12,056 bases of DNA from positions 1-12,056 of the forward strand of contig CAZGTQ010000095.1 of assembly GCA_964528575.1 (NCBI GenBank). The letters are read 5' to 3'. A program made the position numbers and the translations under genes. This DNA is from CAZGTQ01 sp964528575 (GTDB lineage Bacteria; Planctomycetota; UBA1135; GCA-002686595). Below, piece after piece: positions 6,665 through 12,056 of the stretch (its first letter is position 1; every line of letters begins with the position of its first letter). Under the pieces are notes generated by a model. That model had not been told where the DNA came from and ran no database searches. It worked only from the letters and a program-made list of their open reading frames with translations.

Positions 6665-6724
6665 GGCCGAGGAAGTCCCGGCCGAGGAGTCTCCCGGCCG
6701 AGGAGCTCCCGGCCGAGGCGGTCC
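6665..6724 (+). repeat. Short imperfect tandem repeat, four units of 14-16 bp
   Basis: Four head-to-tail units, each beginning GGCCGAGG: 6665-6679, 6680-6695, 6696-6710 and 6711-6724. A fifth degenerate GGCCGG start follows at 6725. The units vary in length by one base and in sequence at the centre (AAGTCCC, AGTCTCCC, AGCTCCC, CGGTCC). Adjacent units can pair (GGCCG with CGGCC), so the RNA may fold into alternative hairpins just after the regulator's stop codon, possibly serving as a terminator. There are no unique spacers, so it is not CRISPR. Confidence 0.8.
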
Positions 6725-6738
6725 GGCCGGACTGTGCC

Positions 6739-6767
6739 TGGCCAGTCGGCGGCGGCGCCCGTAGACT
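6739..6767 (+). promoter_or_regulatory. Candidate promoter of the 181-residue unknown
   Basis: TGGCCA (6739-6744; four matches to TTGACA) and TAGACT (6762-6767) with a 17-bp spacer. The predicted start is near 6774, only about six bases before the ATG at 6780. No Shine-Dalgarno site precedes the gene, consistent with a near-leaderless message. Confidence 0.3.
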
Positions 6768-6779
6768 GCTCGGCCCGTC

Positions 6780-7325
6780 ATGGCCGAAACGAACCAGGTC
6801 TACACGAGCCGCGTGTCCGGTTTCTGGAACACCCGCCACGAGATCGCGAACGACGAGGGGCGGATCGGCGTGCTCGCAGTGCGCCGCAACGGCTGGGGCA
6901 TGGTCGTCGCCGGCTCGTTCCAGCCCGAGAAGGGCGAGGTGTACGAGCTCGAGCGCAACCCCGGCCTCGTGCGCAGCCAGTTCACGATGTGGACGGACAC
7001 GCGCGAATGGCTCGGCTCCGCGGAGCGACGCAGCTACGTCAAGCGCGAGATCCTCGTCCACGCCGGCGGGCGGCCCTATCGGCTGCTGCCGAGCCCCGGC
7101 CTCGGACGCGGTTGGACGCTCTACGCGCCCAAGACCGGCGAGGCCGCGATCCGCATCGAGGTCCCGCTCCTCGGCCGCGGCGCGCGCCTCGAGGTGCTGC
7201 GCAAGCTCGAGTTCCCGCTCCTCGTGTTCACGTACTTCCTCGGCTGCCAGGTCTACCCCGAGTCGATCTTCCCCGGCCCCACGCTCGAGCGCGCGAAGCA
7301 GCTCGCGGAGAGCTCGGCGGTCTGA
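6780..7325 (+). CDS. Conserved-looking protein of unknown function (181 aa)
   Basis: I do not recognise the family. The product has balanced composition and normal high-GC codon use, so it is very likely a real gene. It has no signal peptide. Residues 7-135 alternate short beta-like strands and charged turns (YTSRVSGFWNTRHEI, GWGMVVAGSF, QFTMWTDTREWL, GWTLYAPKTGEAAIRIEVPL). A single hydrophobic stretch, LEFPLLVFTYFLGCQV (143-158), follows near the C-terminus. A beta-rich barrel followed by a hydrophobic helix is how Tubby/LURP-one-like folds are arranged, which is one guess; another is a membrane-associated helix at the end. The ATG at 6780 is the first good start after the tandem repeat. The flanking regulator gene in the same direction is separated by 122 bp, so co-transcription is uncertain. 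Confidence 0.82.
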   Translation: MAETNQVYTSRVSGFWNTRHEIANDEGRIGVLAVRRNGWGMVVAGSFQPEKGEVYELERNPGLVRSQFTMWTDTREWLGSAERRSYVKREILVHAGGRPYRLLPSPGLGRGWTLYAPKTGEAAIRIEVPLLGRGARLEVLRKLEFPLLVFTYFLGCQVYPESIFPGPTLERAKQLAESSAV

Positions 7326-7561
7326 GCCGGGCCCGCGCCCGCGCCCCCGCGGCATTTTCCGGCTCTCCTGGAAGGTAAGCCGCGCCTCGGCGTCCCAGAG
7401 AGGTTCAGAGCCTGCCTGGCGATTCCGCCGGAGCCCGTCGCGGGCCCGGCCGGCTCGCGCGGGTACGATTCCCCCTCGCGCCGATCCCATCCCCTGCCCC
7501 GCCGAGCGGCCCATCCGCGCGGCGATCGCGCCCGCGGGCGCCGTTTCCGATCCCCTGAGCC
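7326..7561 (+). promoter_or_regulatory. 236-bp intergenic region with hairpin and possible promoter
   Basis: The largest gap in the window. Near its left end, CGCGGC (7348-7353) pairs with GCCGCG (7379-7384), and inside that TTCC (7357-7360) pairs with GGAA (7370-7373). This is a broken stem that could end the upstream transcript. TACGAT (7464-7469) is a possible -10 for the six-domain protein gene, which would give an untranslated leader of about 86 bases; no good -35 matches it. No credible reading frame is visible here. Confidence 0.35.
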
Positions 7562-9571
7562 ATGAGACCCGTCGTCGTCCTCGGCCTCGTCCTCGTCGCC
7601 CTGGCAGCGCTGCTCGTCGCGCTGTTCAGCATCCTCGCGCCCGACGGTGAGCAACGCAACGGGCCCACCCCCGTCGCCCCGAGCGCGGGGCCGACCGACG
7701 CGCGTCCCGTCGACCTGGTGCGCGCGCCGGAAGAACCCGGCGGCCGCGTCGAGGGCGAGCCGGTCGAGGCCGAGCCGGCCGACCCGCGCACGGCGCTCGC
7801 GACCGCGGCGGGCGACGTGATCACGCGGCTCATCGGCCGCGTCTCGAACCGCAAGGGCGAGGCAGTCCCCGCGGCGCGCGTCGTCGTGTTCCGCAACCGC
7901 GTCCCGATGCACATCGCGATGCTCCAGCTCGCGATCGACCAGCGGCGGCCGAAGGTCGACGCGCTCGAGGTCAAGACCGACGCGAACGGCGACTACTCGT
8001 TGCACCTCGCGGAGGCCGCGAACGACTACACGGTCATCGTCGAGCACCCGGCGTACGCGCGGCACGAGTCGCAGAACGTCGAGGTGCGCGCCGGCGTCGA
8101 GAACCGCCACGACGTCGTGCTGGCCGAGGGCATCACGTGCGTCGGCTACGTGACCAACATGAGCGGCGCCGCGGTCGAGGGCGCCAGGCTCGTGCTCATG
8201 TCGCAGCTCGAGGCCGCGCTGCCGGGCGCCGAGTGGGAGCACTCCGACCGGCTCGAGACGGTCACCGACCACACCGGGCTCTACACGTTCAAGAACGTCG
8301 CGCCGGGCAACCGCAGCCTCACGTGCAGCGCGCCCGGCTACGGCACCCAGACGCGGCCGAACCTGACCTACGAATTCACCTCGCCGCCGAAGTGCCCCGA
8401 TTTCCGGCTCGAGCAGGGCTGTCAGGTCGGCGGTCGCGTGTTCGGCCCCGACCGGCGCGGAATCCTCGGCGCGACGATCGAGGCGATCAGCTCCGCGACC
8501 GCCACGAGCTCGCGCGGCACGACCAAGTCGGTCGCCGAGGGGCAGTTCCTGATCGAGAACCTCGCGCCGGGCCAGTACACGCTGATCGTGCGCGCGCCGG
8601 GCTACTCCGAGCACCGCGAGCCGCGCATCGAGTGCGGGATCGCCACGCTCGAGATCGAGCTCTCCGAGCAGGGCGGCATCAGCGGCATGGTCGTCGACGG
8701 ACGCAGCGGAGCGCCCCTCTCCGATTTCCGCGTCAGCGTGCGCACGGTGACGCCGAGCTCGACGGTCTTCGGCCGCGCGTTCCGCGACCAGGCGTTCCGG
8801 GGCACGAACGGCCGCTTCGAGTTCAAGGGCCTCGAGCAGGGCACGTACGTCGTCGAGGCGAACGCCGGCGAGTTCGCGCCGAGCTTCTCCGCTCCCGTGA
8901 CGGTCTCGCAGGGCCTGATCACCCCCGACGTCGTCGTGAGCATGACCGGCGGCGGCCGCATCGTCGGCCGGGTCGTCGACGCGGTGTCGCGCGAGCCCAT
9001 CCAGGGAGCGCGGGTCGTGACGTTCGACAACGAGTTCCAGGACAACGCGTTCACGCAGTTGCTCGCTCCGGTGATCCCGCGCATGACGGCGGAGCGCCAG
9101 GCGACGTCCGACGAGAACGGGGAGTTCGAGCTGAAGGGGCTCAACTCGCAGATCTACCAGCTCCAGATCACGAGCCAGACCCACGCGCAGCGCACGATCC
9201 ACGACCGCCGCATCGTCGACGGCGCGATCGACGACCTGGGCACGATCGTGCTGAGCCCGGGCGCGACGCTGCGAGGCACGGTGTACGACGCCGCGGGCCA
9301 GCCGCTCGCGGGCGCCGAGGTCAGCGTCGCTCCGGCGCCGACCGGCCAGGGCATGGCGCTGGGGACGAACTACACGCGCCGCACCGGCTCGGACGGCCGC
9401 TATCTGCTCCCGCACGTCGTCGAGGGCACGTACAGCGTGTCCGCGACGCGCAGCGCGCAGCTCACCGGCAACCCGTTCGACAAGATCCTCGACATGAACA
9501 ACTCGAAGACGACGATCACGCTCGTCGACGGGACGACGCAGGTCCAGGATCTCTACCTCGGCGGCAACTGA
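7562..9571 (+). CDS. Membrane-anchored protein of six carboxypeptidase-regulatory-like domains
   Basis: A 669-residue protein. Residues 4-26 are a hydrophobic signal-anchor (VVVLGLVLVALAALLVALFSILA), followed by a Pro/Glu/Ala-rich linker to about residue 85. Six tandem CarboxypepD_reg-like beta-sandwich domains follow, roughly 88-190, 191-285, 286-371, 372-465, 466-567 and 568-669. Each begins with a strand of the type xGRVxxxxGxPxxGAxV and has a turn such as DANGDYS, TDHTGLYTF, GTNGRFEFKGL, DENGEFELKGL or GSDGRYLLP, then a strand of the type GTYxVxA. Five cysteines (193, 255, 278, 287, 358) are confined to domains 2 and 3, so disulfides are possible. These domains are structural or carbohydrate-facing modules; no enzyme domain is present. 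It probably projects from the cytoplasmic membrane into the periplasm. No Shine-Dalgarno site is apparent. Confidence 0.9.
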   Translation: MRPVVVLGLVLVALAALLVALFSILAPDGEQRNGPTPVAPSAGPTDARPVDLVRAPEEPGGRVEGEPVEAEPADPRTALATAAGDVITRLIGRVSNRKGEAVPAARVVVFRNRVPMHIAMLQLAIDQRRPKVDALEVKTDANGDYSLHLAEAANDYTVIVEHPAYARHESQNVEVRAGVENRHDVVLAEGITCVGYVTNMSGAAVEGARLVLMSQLEAALPGAEWEHSDRLETVTDHTGLYTFKNVAPGNRSLTCSAPGYGTQTRPNLTYEFTSPPKCPDFRLEQGCQVGGRVFGPDRRGILGATIEAISSATATSSRGTTKSVAEGQFLIENLAPGQYTLIVRAPGYSEHREPRIECGIATLEIELSEQGGISGMVVDGRSGAPLSDFRVSVRTVTPSSTVFGRAFRDQAFRGTNGRFEFKGLEQGTYVVEANAGEFAPSFSAPVTVSQGLITPDVVVSMTGGGRIVGRVVDAVSREPIQGARVVTFDNEFQDNAFTQLLAPVIPRMTAERQATSDENGEFELKGLNSQIYQLQITSQTHAQRTIHDRRIVDGAIDDLGTIVLSPGATLRGTVYDAAGQPLAGAEVSVAPAPTGQGMALGTNYTRRTGSDGRYLLPHVVEGTYSVSATRSAQLTGNPFDKILDMNNSKTTITLVDGTTQVQDLYLGGN

Positions 9572-9596
9572 TCCGCCCGCCGATGCGGCGTATGCT
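9568..9596 (+). promoter_or_regulatory. Candidate leaderless promoter of the SprT-like gene
   Basis: CTGATC (9568-9573) and TATGCT (9591-9596) are 17 bp apart. The seventh base after the -10 is the A of the ATG at 9603, so a message from this site would be leaderless. The -35 hexamer overlaps the TGA stop of the previous gene. No ribosome site is present in the 31-bp gap. Confidence 0.35.
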
Positions 9597-9602
9597 CGTC
9601 GC

Positions 9603-10484
9603 ATGCAGCCGCACGACGAGCCGTTCTGCGCCGAGCGCTGGAGCGCGTACCTCACGCTCGCGCTCGGGCGGCACGTGCGCGTGCGCTTCGGCCGCGCCCG
9701 CGTGCGCGTGCTCGAGGCGCGGTCCGAGCGCGGCGGCGCGATGACGGTGCGCATGAGCGCGCTCTTCGCCTCCGCCCCGCCCGAGGTGCGCGACTCGGTC
9801 GCCGCGTGGCTCCGCTCCGGCCGCCGCGCGCGCGCCGCGTGCCGCACGCTCGACGCCTGGATCGACGCCGCGACCGCCGCGCTGCCGTCCGCGCGCCCGC
9901 GCGCGGAGCAGTGCGTCGCGGCCGGCGCCGTCCACGACCTCGCCGAGCTCTCCTCCGAGCTGCGCGCGACGTGCTTCCCCCCCACCGTGCTCGAGCCCGA
10001 GCGCTGGCCCGCGCTCACCTGGGGCCGTCGCGGCCGCCGCCGCGCGCGCCACTCGCTGCGCCTGGGCAGCTTCGAGCCCGACACCTCGCTCGTGCGCGTG
10101 AACCCGGTGCTCGACCAGGCCGCGGTGCCGCGCTGGTTCGTGCGCTACATCCTGTTCCACGAGCTGCTGCACGCCGTGCTCCCGCCGCGTCCCGGCCCCG
10201 GCGGCCGCACGATCCACCACGGGCCCGAGTTCCGCCGCCGCGAGCGCGCCTACGCCGACTACGACCGCGCGCTCGCGTGGCAGGACTCGAACCTGCGCGC
10301 GCTGATCCGCTCCGCACGCACGGGCGTTCCGATGCGCGTTCCCGCGAACCAGCGGGTACCGGCGAAGCAGCGCGCGGCGGCGACGCGCCGCGTGCAAGCG
10401 CAGCAGCCCGCCGCGCTCGACGCGAAGACGCCCGCGCCGAAGAGCCGCCGCGGCGCGATCCAGCGGCTCCTCTTCCCCGACTGA
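9603..10484 (+). CDS. SprT/YgjP-like zinc metallopeptidase
   Basis: A 293-residue cytoplasmic protein with no signal peptide. The zinc site is FVRYILFHELLHAVLPP (179-195), with His186, Glu187 and His190, followed by HHGPEFRRRE (205-214), in which His206 and Phe210 form the H-x3-F third-ligand motif of SprT-like and YgjP/M48-like proteins. Upstream, LTWGRRG (138-144) and the strand SLVRVNPVLD (162-171) match the WG and beta-strand motifs of that fold. Residues 1-130 are helical and unassigned. The last 50 residues are basic and low in complexity (repeats RVPANQ and RVPAKQ), resembling a nucleic-acid-binding tail. SprT relatives include proteases of DNA-protein crosslinks, but bacterial members mostly lack an assigned substrate. 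The start follows a TATGCT hexamer, and the gene converges on the CpsD-like gene. Confidence 0.88.
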   Translation: MQPHDEPFCAERWSAYLTLALGRHVRVRFGRARVRVLEARSERGGAMTVRMSALFASAPPEVRDSVAAWLRSGRRARAACRTLDAWIDAATAALPSARPRAEQCVAAGAVHDLAELSSELRATCFPPTVLEPERWPALTWGRRGRRRARHSLRLGSFEPDTSLVRVNPVLDQAAVPRWFVRYILFHELLHAVLPPRPGPGGRTIHHGPEFRRRERAYADYDRALAWQDSNLRALIRSARTGVPMRVPANQRVPAKQRAAATRRVQAQQPAALDAKTPAPKSRRGAIQRLLFPD

Positions 10485-10492
10485 ACGGCGCG

Positions 10493-10502
10493 CGCGGCCG
10501 CG
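10493..10502. terminator. GC palindrome between convergent genes
   Basis: A perfect 10-bp palindrome, CGCGGCCGCG, fills most of the 18 bases between the stops of the SprT-like and CpsD-like genes. It could act as a bidirectional hairpin, though no T-runs flank it. Short GC palindromes are frequent by chance in such DNA. Confidence 0.25.
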
Positions 10503-11228
10503 TCAGGTCGCGTACGCCTGGTCCTCTTCGCCCGCGCCGGTGAGGCACGTGCCTAGGATGTTGCCGCCGAGGTTCTCGATCAGGTTGTGCGTCTGCTCGA
10601 CGTAGTGGCGCGGCGTCGTGCCCATGCGCACGACGAGCAGCACGCCGTCGGCGACGGCGCCGAGCAGGCTCGCGTCGTTGATCGCGAGCGCGGGCGGCGT
10701 GTCGATCAGGACGTAGTCGTAGCGCTGCTTGAACGAGTGCAGCACCGTCTTGATGCGGTCGGAGCCGAGCAACTCGGACGGGTTCTGCGGGCGCGCGCCC
10801 GAGCCGATGATCGCGAGCCCTTCGGCCGACGTCGGGCGGATCGCCTGGTCGATGTGCAGGCGCCCGCGCAGGAGCTCGGTCAGGCCCTGGCGGCGCGGCA
10901 GGCCGAGGTAGCCCTCGACGCTCGGATGGTGCAGGTCGGCGTCGACGACGAGCACCTTCGTGCGCGGCATCTCCGCCATCGCGAGCGCGAGGTTGAGCGA
11001 CGCGACCGTCTTGCCCTCGCCGCGCACCGCGCTCGTCACCACGATCGTGCGCGGCGCGCCGTCGGGGTTGAGCGCGTGGATCGAGTTGCGCAGCCGCCGG
11101 TACTGCTCGGCGATCTGGCCGCGCGGCGCGGACGCGAGCACGAGCTCCTCGCGCTCGATCGGCACCTCGGCCGCTTCGCCGGGCTCGGCGGGCACCAGGT
11201 CCGGGTCGAGGGGGTTCCAGATGGCCAT
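10503..11228 (-). CDS. CpsD/CapB-family P-loop ATPase (BY-kinase-like)
   Basis: A 241-residue cytoplasmic protein of the bacterial tyrosine kinase / exopolysaccharide ATPase family, which regulates polysaccharide chain length by binding a Wzc/CapA-type membrane partner. Visible motifs: EQYRRLRNSI (41-50), the oligomer-interface helix; Walker A SAVRGEGKT (66-74); Walker A' VLVVDADLHHP (92-102); and Walker B YVLIDTPP (172-179). The A' motif has His where DADLR is usual. The C-terminus (GAGEEDQAYAT) has only one tyrosine, without the cluster that true BY-kinases autophosphorylate. It may therefore work as an ATPase switch and not as a kinase. MAIWNP at 11228 is the start; the frame upstream is arginine-rich shadow. 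No Wzc-like partner gene lies beside it in this window. Confidence 0.92.
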   Translation of the reverse strand: MAIWNPLDPDLVPAEPGEAAEVPIEREELVLASAPRGQIAEQYRRLRNSIHALNPDGAPRTIVVTSAVRGEGKTVASLNLALAMAEMPRTKVLVVDADLHHPSVEGYLGLPRRQGLTELLRGRLHIDQAIRPTSAEGLAIIGSGARPQNPSELLGSDRIKTVLHSFKQRYDYVLIDTPPALAINDASLLGAVADGVLLVVRMGTTPRHYVEQTHNLIENLGGNILGTCLTGAGEEDQAYAT

Positions 11229-11262
11229 GCGATGCGGCTCGCGCTCGAGGGGCCGCGGCAGC

Positions 11263-11268
11263 AATGTA
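11263..11268 (-). promoter_or_regulatory. Possible -10 element of the CpsD-like gene
   Basis: TACATT on the minus strand, in an A/T-rich island within very GC-rich DNA, lies 34 bases before the ATG. A start near 11256 would give a leader of about 27 bases. The -35 (GCGACC at 17 bp) is weak. Confidence 0.3.
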
Positions 11269-11273
11269 GTGTT

Positions 11274-11294
11274 CGCGCGACGCCGGGTCGCGCG
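11274..11294. repeat. Perfect 8-bp-stem inverted repeat
   Basis: CGCGCGAC, a five-base loop (GCCGG), then GTCGCGCG. It is located between the stop of the partial upstream gene and the CpsD-like start, and lies in the -35 region of the candidate promoter. It could be a terminator for the upstream gene (no T-run) or an operator for the CpsD-like gene. Confidence 0.45.
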
Positions 11295-11323
11295 GCGTGG
11301 GACGAATCCTGGCGCGGGCTCGG

Positions 11324-12056
11324 CTACGGGCGGCGCGGCAGCGACTCGTCGAGGCGCGGGTCGTCGAGCTCGAGCGGGCGGTCGTCCAGCCCCGGGGGCT
11401 CGAAGTAGAGGGTCACGAGCGGCGTCGCGAGCGGCGAGCGGGCGTGCTCGGGCTTCGACGCGAGCTGCAGCGCGCGGTACACGAGCGTCTGCGCGCGCAG
11501 GTCGAGGCGGCGCGACGCCGACCGCGTCCCTTCGAGCTCGCGCAGCGCGTACAGGTCGTCGCGGCCGCGGCGCAGGCCCACGAGCAGCGCGGTCGCCTCC
11601 GGGGCGCCCGGCTCGCCGGCCAGCGCCGACTCGAGGCCCGCGAGCAAGAGGTCGGTCGCACGCTCGCCCACCGTCGCCGCCGCGTCCCGTGGCCCGTCGC
11701 CGCCGCCGCCGTCGGCGAGCAGCGCTGCGGACGCGACGAGCGCACCGAGCGCGACCGGGTCGGCCGGCACCGCCGTCGCGAGGCGCGCGAGGACGTCCGC
11801 GTGCCGCTCGCTCGGGAGCAGGCCCGCGAGCAGCCGCAGGCGCTCGAGCGCGGCTTCGTCGCCGCGCTGCGCGAGCGTGGCGAGGAGCGCCTCGACGCGC
11901 TCCCGCTCGCCGGCGGACGCGCGCAGGCGGAGCAGCGCCCCCGCCGCGTCCTGCACCGCGCGCGGCGAGCGCGGCGGCCACGCGCCGTCGGTCGCCGGAT
12001 CCGCGGCCGGCCAACCGCCGCGCGCGACGCCGGCCGCCGCCGCGAGCGCGGCCGCC
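11324..12056 (-). CDS. C-terminal part of an alpha-helical protein of unknown function (partial)
   Basis: The frame is open to the right edge of the window, so the start lies outside. A GTG at 11956 is in frame, but the upstream residues (including GGWPAADPATDGAWPPRS) look coding, and truncation is more likely than a start there. About 244 residues are visible. Residues after the Pro-rich link are leucine/alanine helices (GALLRLRASAGERERVEALL, LERLRLLAGLLPSE, DLLLAGLESALAGEP) resembling HEAT or TPR-type solenoid packing without a clear repeat. The end is an acidic, proline-rich tail (FEPPGLDDRPLELDDPRLDE). No family is recognised. It lies 95 bp upstream of the CpsD-like gene in the same direction and may share its transcription, but a hairpin intervenes. 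Confidence 0.75.
   Translation of the reverse strand, partial: AAALAAAAGVARGGWPAADPATDGAWPPRSPRAVQDAAGALLRLRASAGERERVEALLATLAQRGDEAALERLRLLAGLLPSERHADVLARLATAVPADPVALGALVASAALLADGGGGDGPRDAAATVGERATDLLLAGLESALAGEPGAPEATALLVGLRRGRDDLYALRELEGTRSASRRLDLRAQTLVYRALQLASKPEHARSPLATPLVTLYFEPPGLDDRPLELDDPRLDESLPRRP

Noticed and set aside
6665..6740. CRISPR array
   Set aside because: Units are head-to-tail at 14-16 bp with no spacers, and there are no cas genes.
7253..10084. A 943-codon open frame on the minus strand
   Set aside because: It lies antisense to the six-domain protein and the SprT-like gene, which have recognisable motifs; its own sequence shows none.
10503..12014. A 503-residue N-terminally extended CpsD-like protein
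   Set aside because: Residues before MAIWNP are Arg/Ala-rich shadow of the helical gene that ends at 11324, and family members begin near that Met.
1..12056. Transposase, integrase, phage or toxin-antitoxin genes, tRNA or rRNA
   Set aside because: I looked on both strands and found no convincing motif. Composition is uniform, so there is no sign of a recently transferred island.

Overview
The window is a very GC-rich bacterial chromosome segment (well above 70% GC by eye). Codons end almost always in G or C, and long spurious arginine-rich reading frames lie opposite the real genes. The gene content fits a Planctomycetota- or Myxococcota-like bacterium: FG-GAP beta-propeller proteins, a protein built of six carboxypeptidase-regulatory-like domains, lipoproteins, and few canonical Shine-Dalgarno sites. 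Taxonomy is inference; there is no rRNA or other marker. I see no tRNA, rRNA, CRISPR array, insertion sequence or phage gene.

Layout. (1) 2-622 (+): the C-terminal end of a polytopic membrane protein cut by the window edge. (2) 623-6056 (-): five genes in one direction. In transcription order they are glucose-6-phosphate isomerase (pgi), an exported FG-GAP protein, an HExxH metalloprotease lipoprotein, a second FG-GAP lipoprotein, and a small membrane-anchored protein with a BamE/SmpA-like motif. The last gene ends stop-to-stop against the first membrane gene. Gaps of 55-100 bp hold hairpins, direct repeats and a dyad, so this is probably several transcripts and not one tight operon. (3) 6187-10484 (+): a MerR-family regulator with a four-cysteine tail, divergent from pgi; a short imperfect tandem repeat; an unrecognised 181-residue protein; the six-domain carboxypeptidase-regulatory-like protein; and a SprT/YgjP-like zinc metallopeptidase with a basic tail. 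(4) 10503-12056 (-): a CpsD/CapB-type P-loop ATPase and, upstream of it, the C-terminal part of a helical protein cut by the window end.

Working together. The second block looks like an envelope-directed set: export signals on three neighbouring proteins, two of them beta-propellers on either side of a protease. The CpsD-like protein suggests a link to exopolysaccharide, but no Wzc-like partner or glycosyltransferase is beside it here. Several plus-strand genes have TAnnnT-type -10 hexamers only 7-16 bases before their ATG, which suggests leaderless or near-leaderless transcription. I found no clear sign of a wholly new system. The best leads are the propeller/protease/propeller cluster, the MerR protein with its Cys4 tail, the BamE-like anchored protein and the 181-residue unknown.
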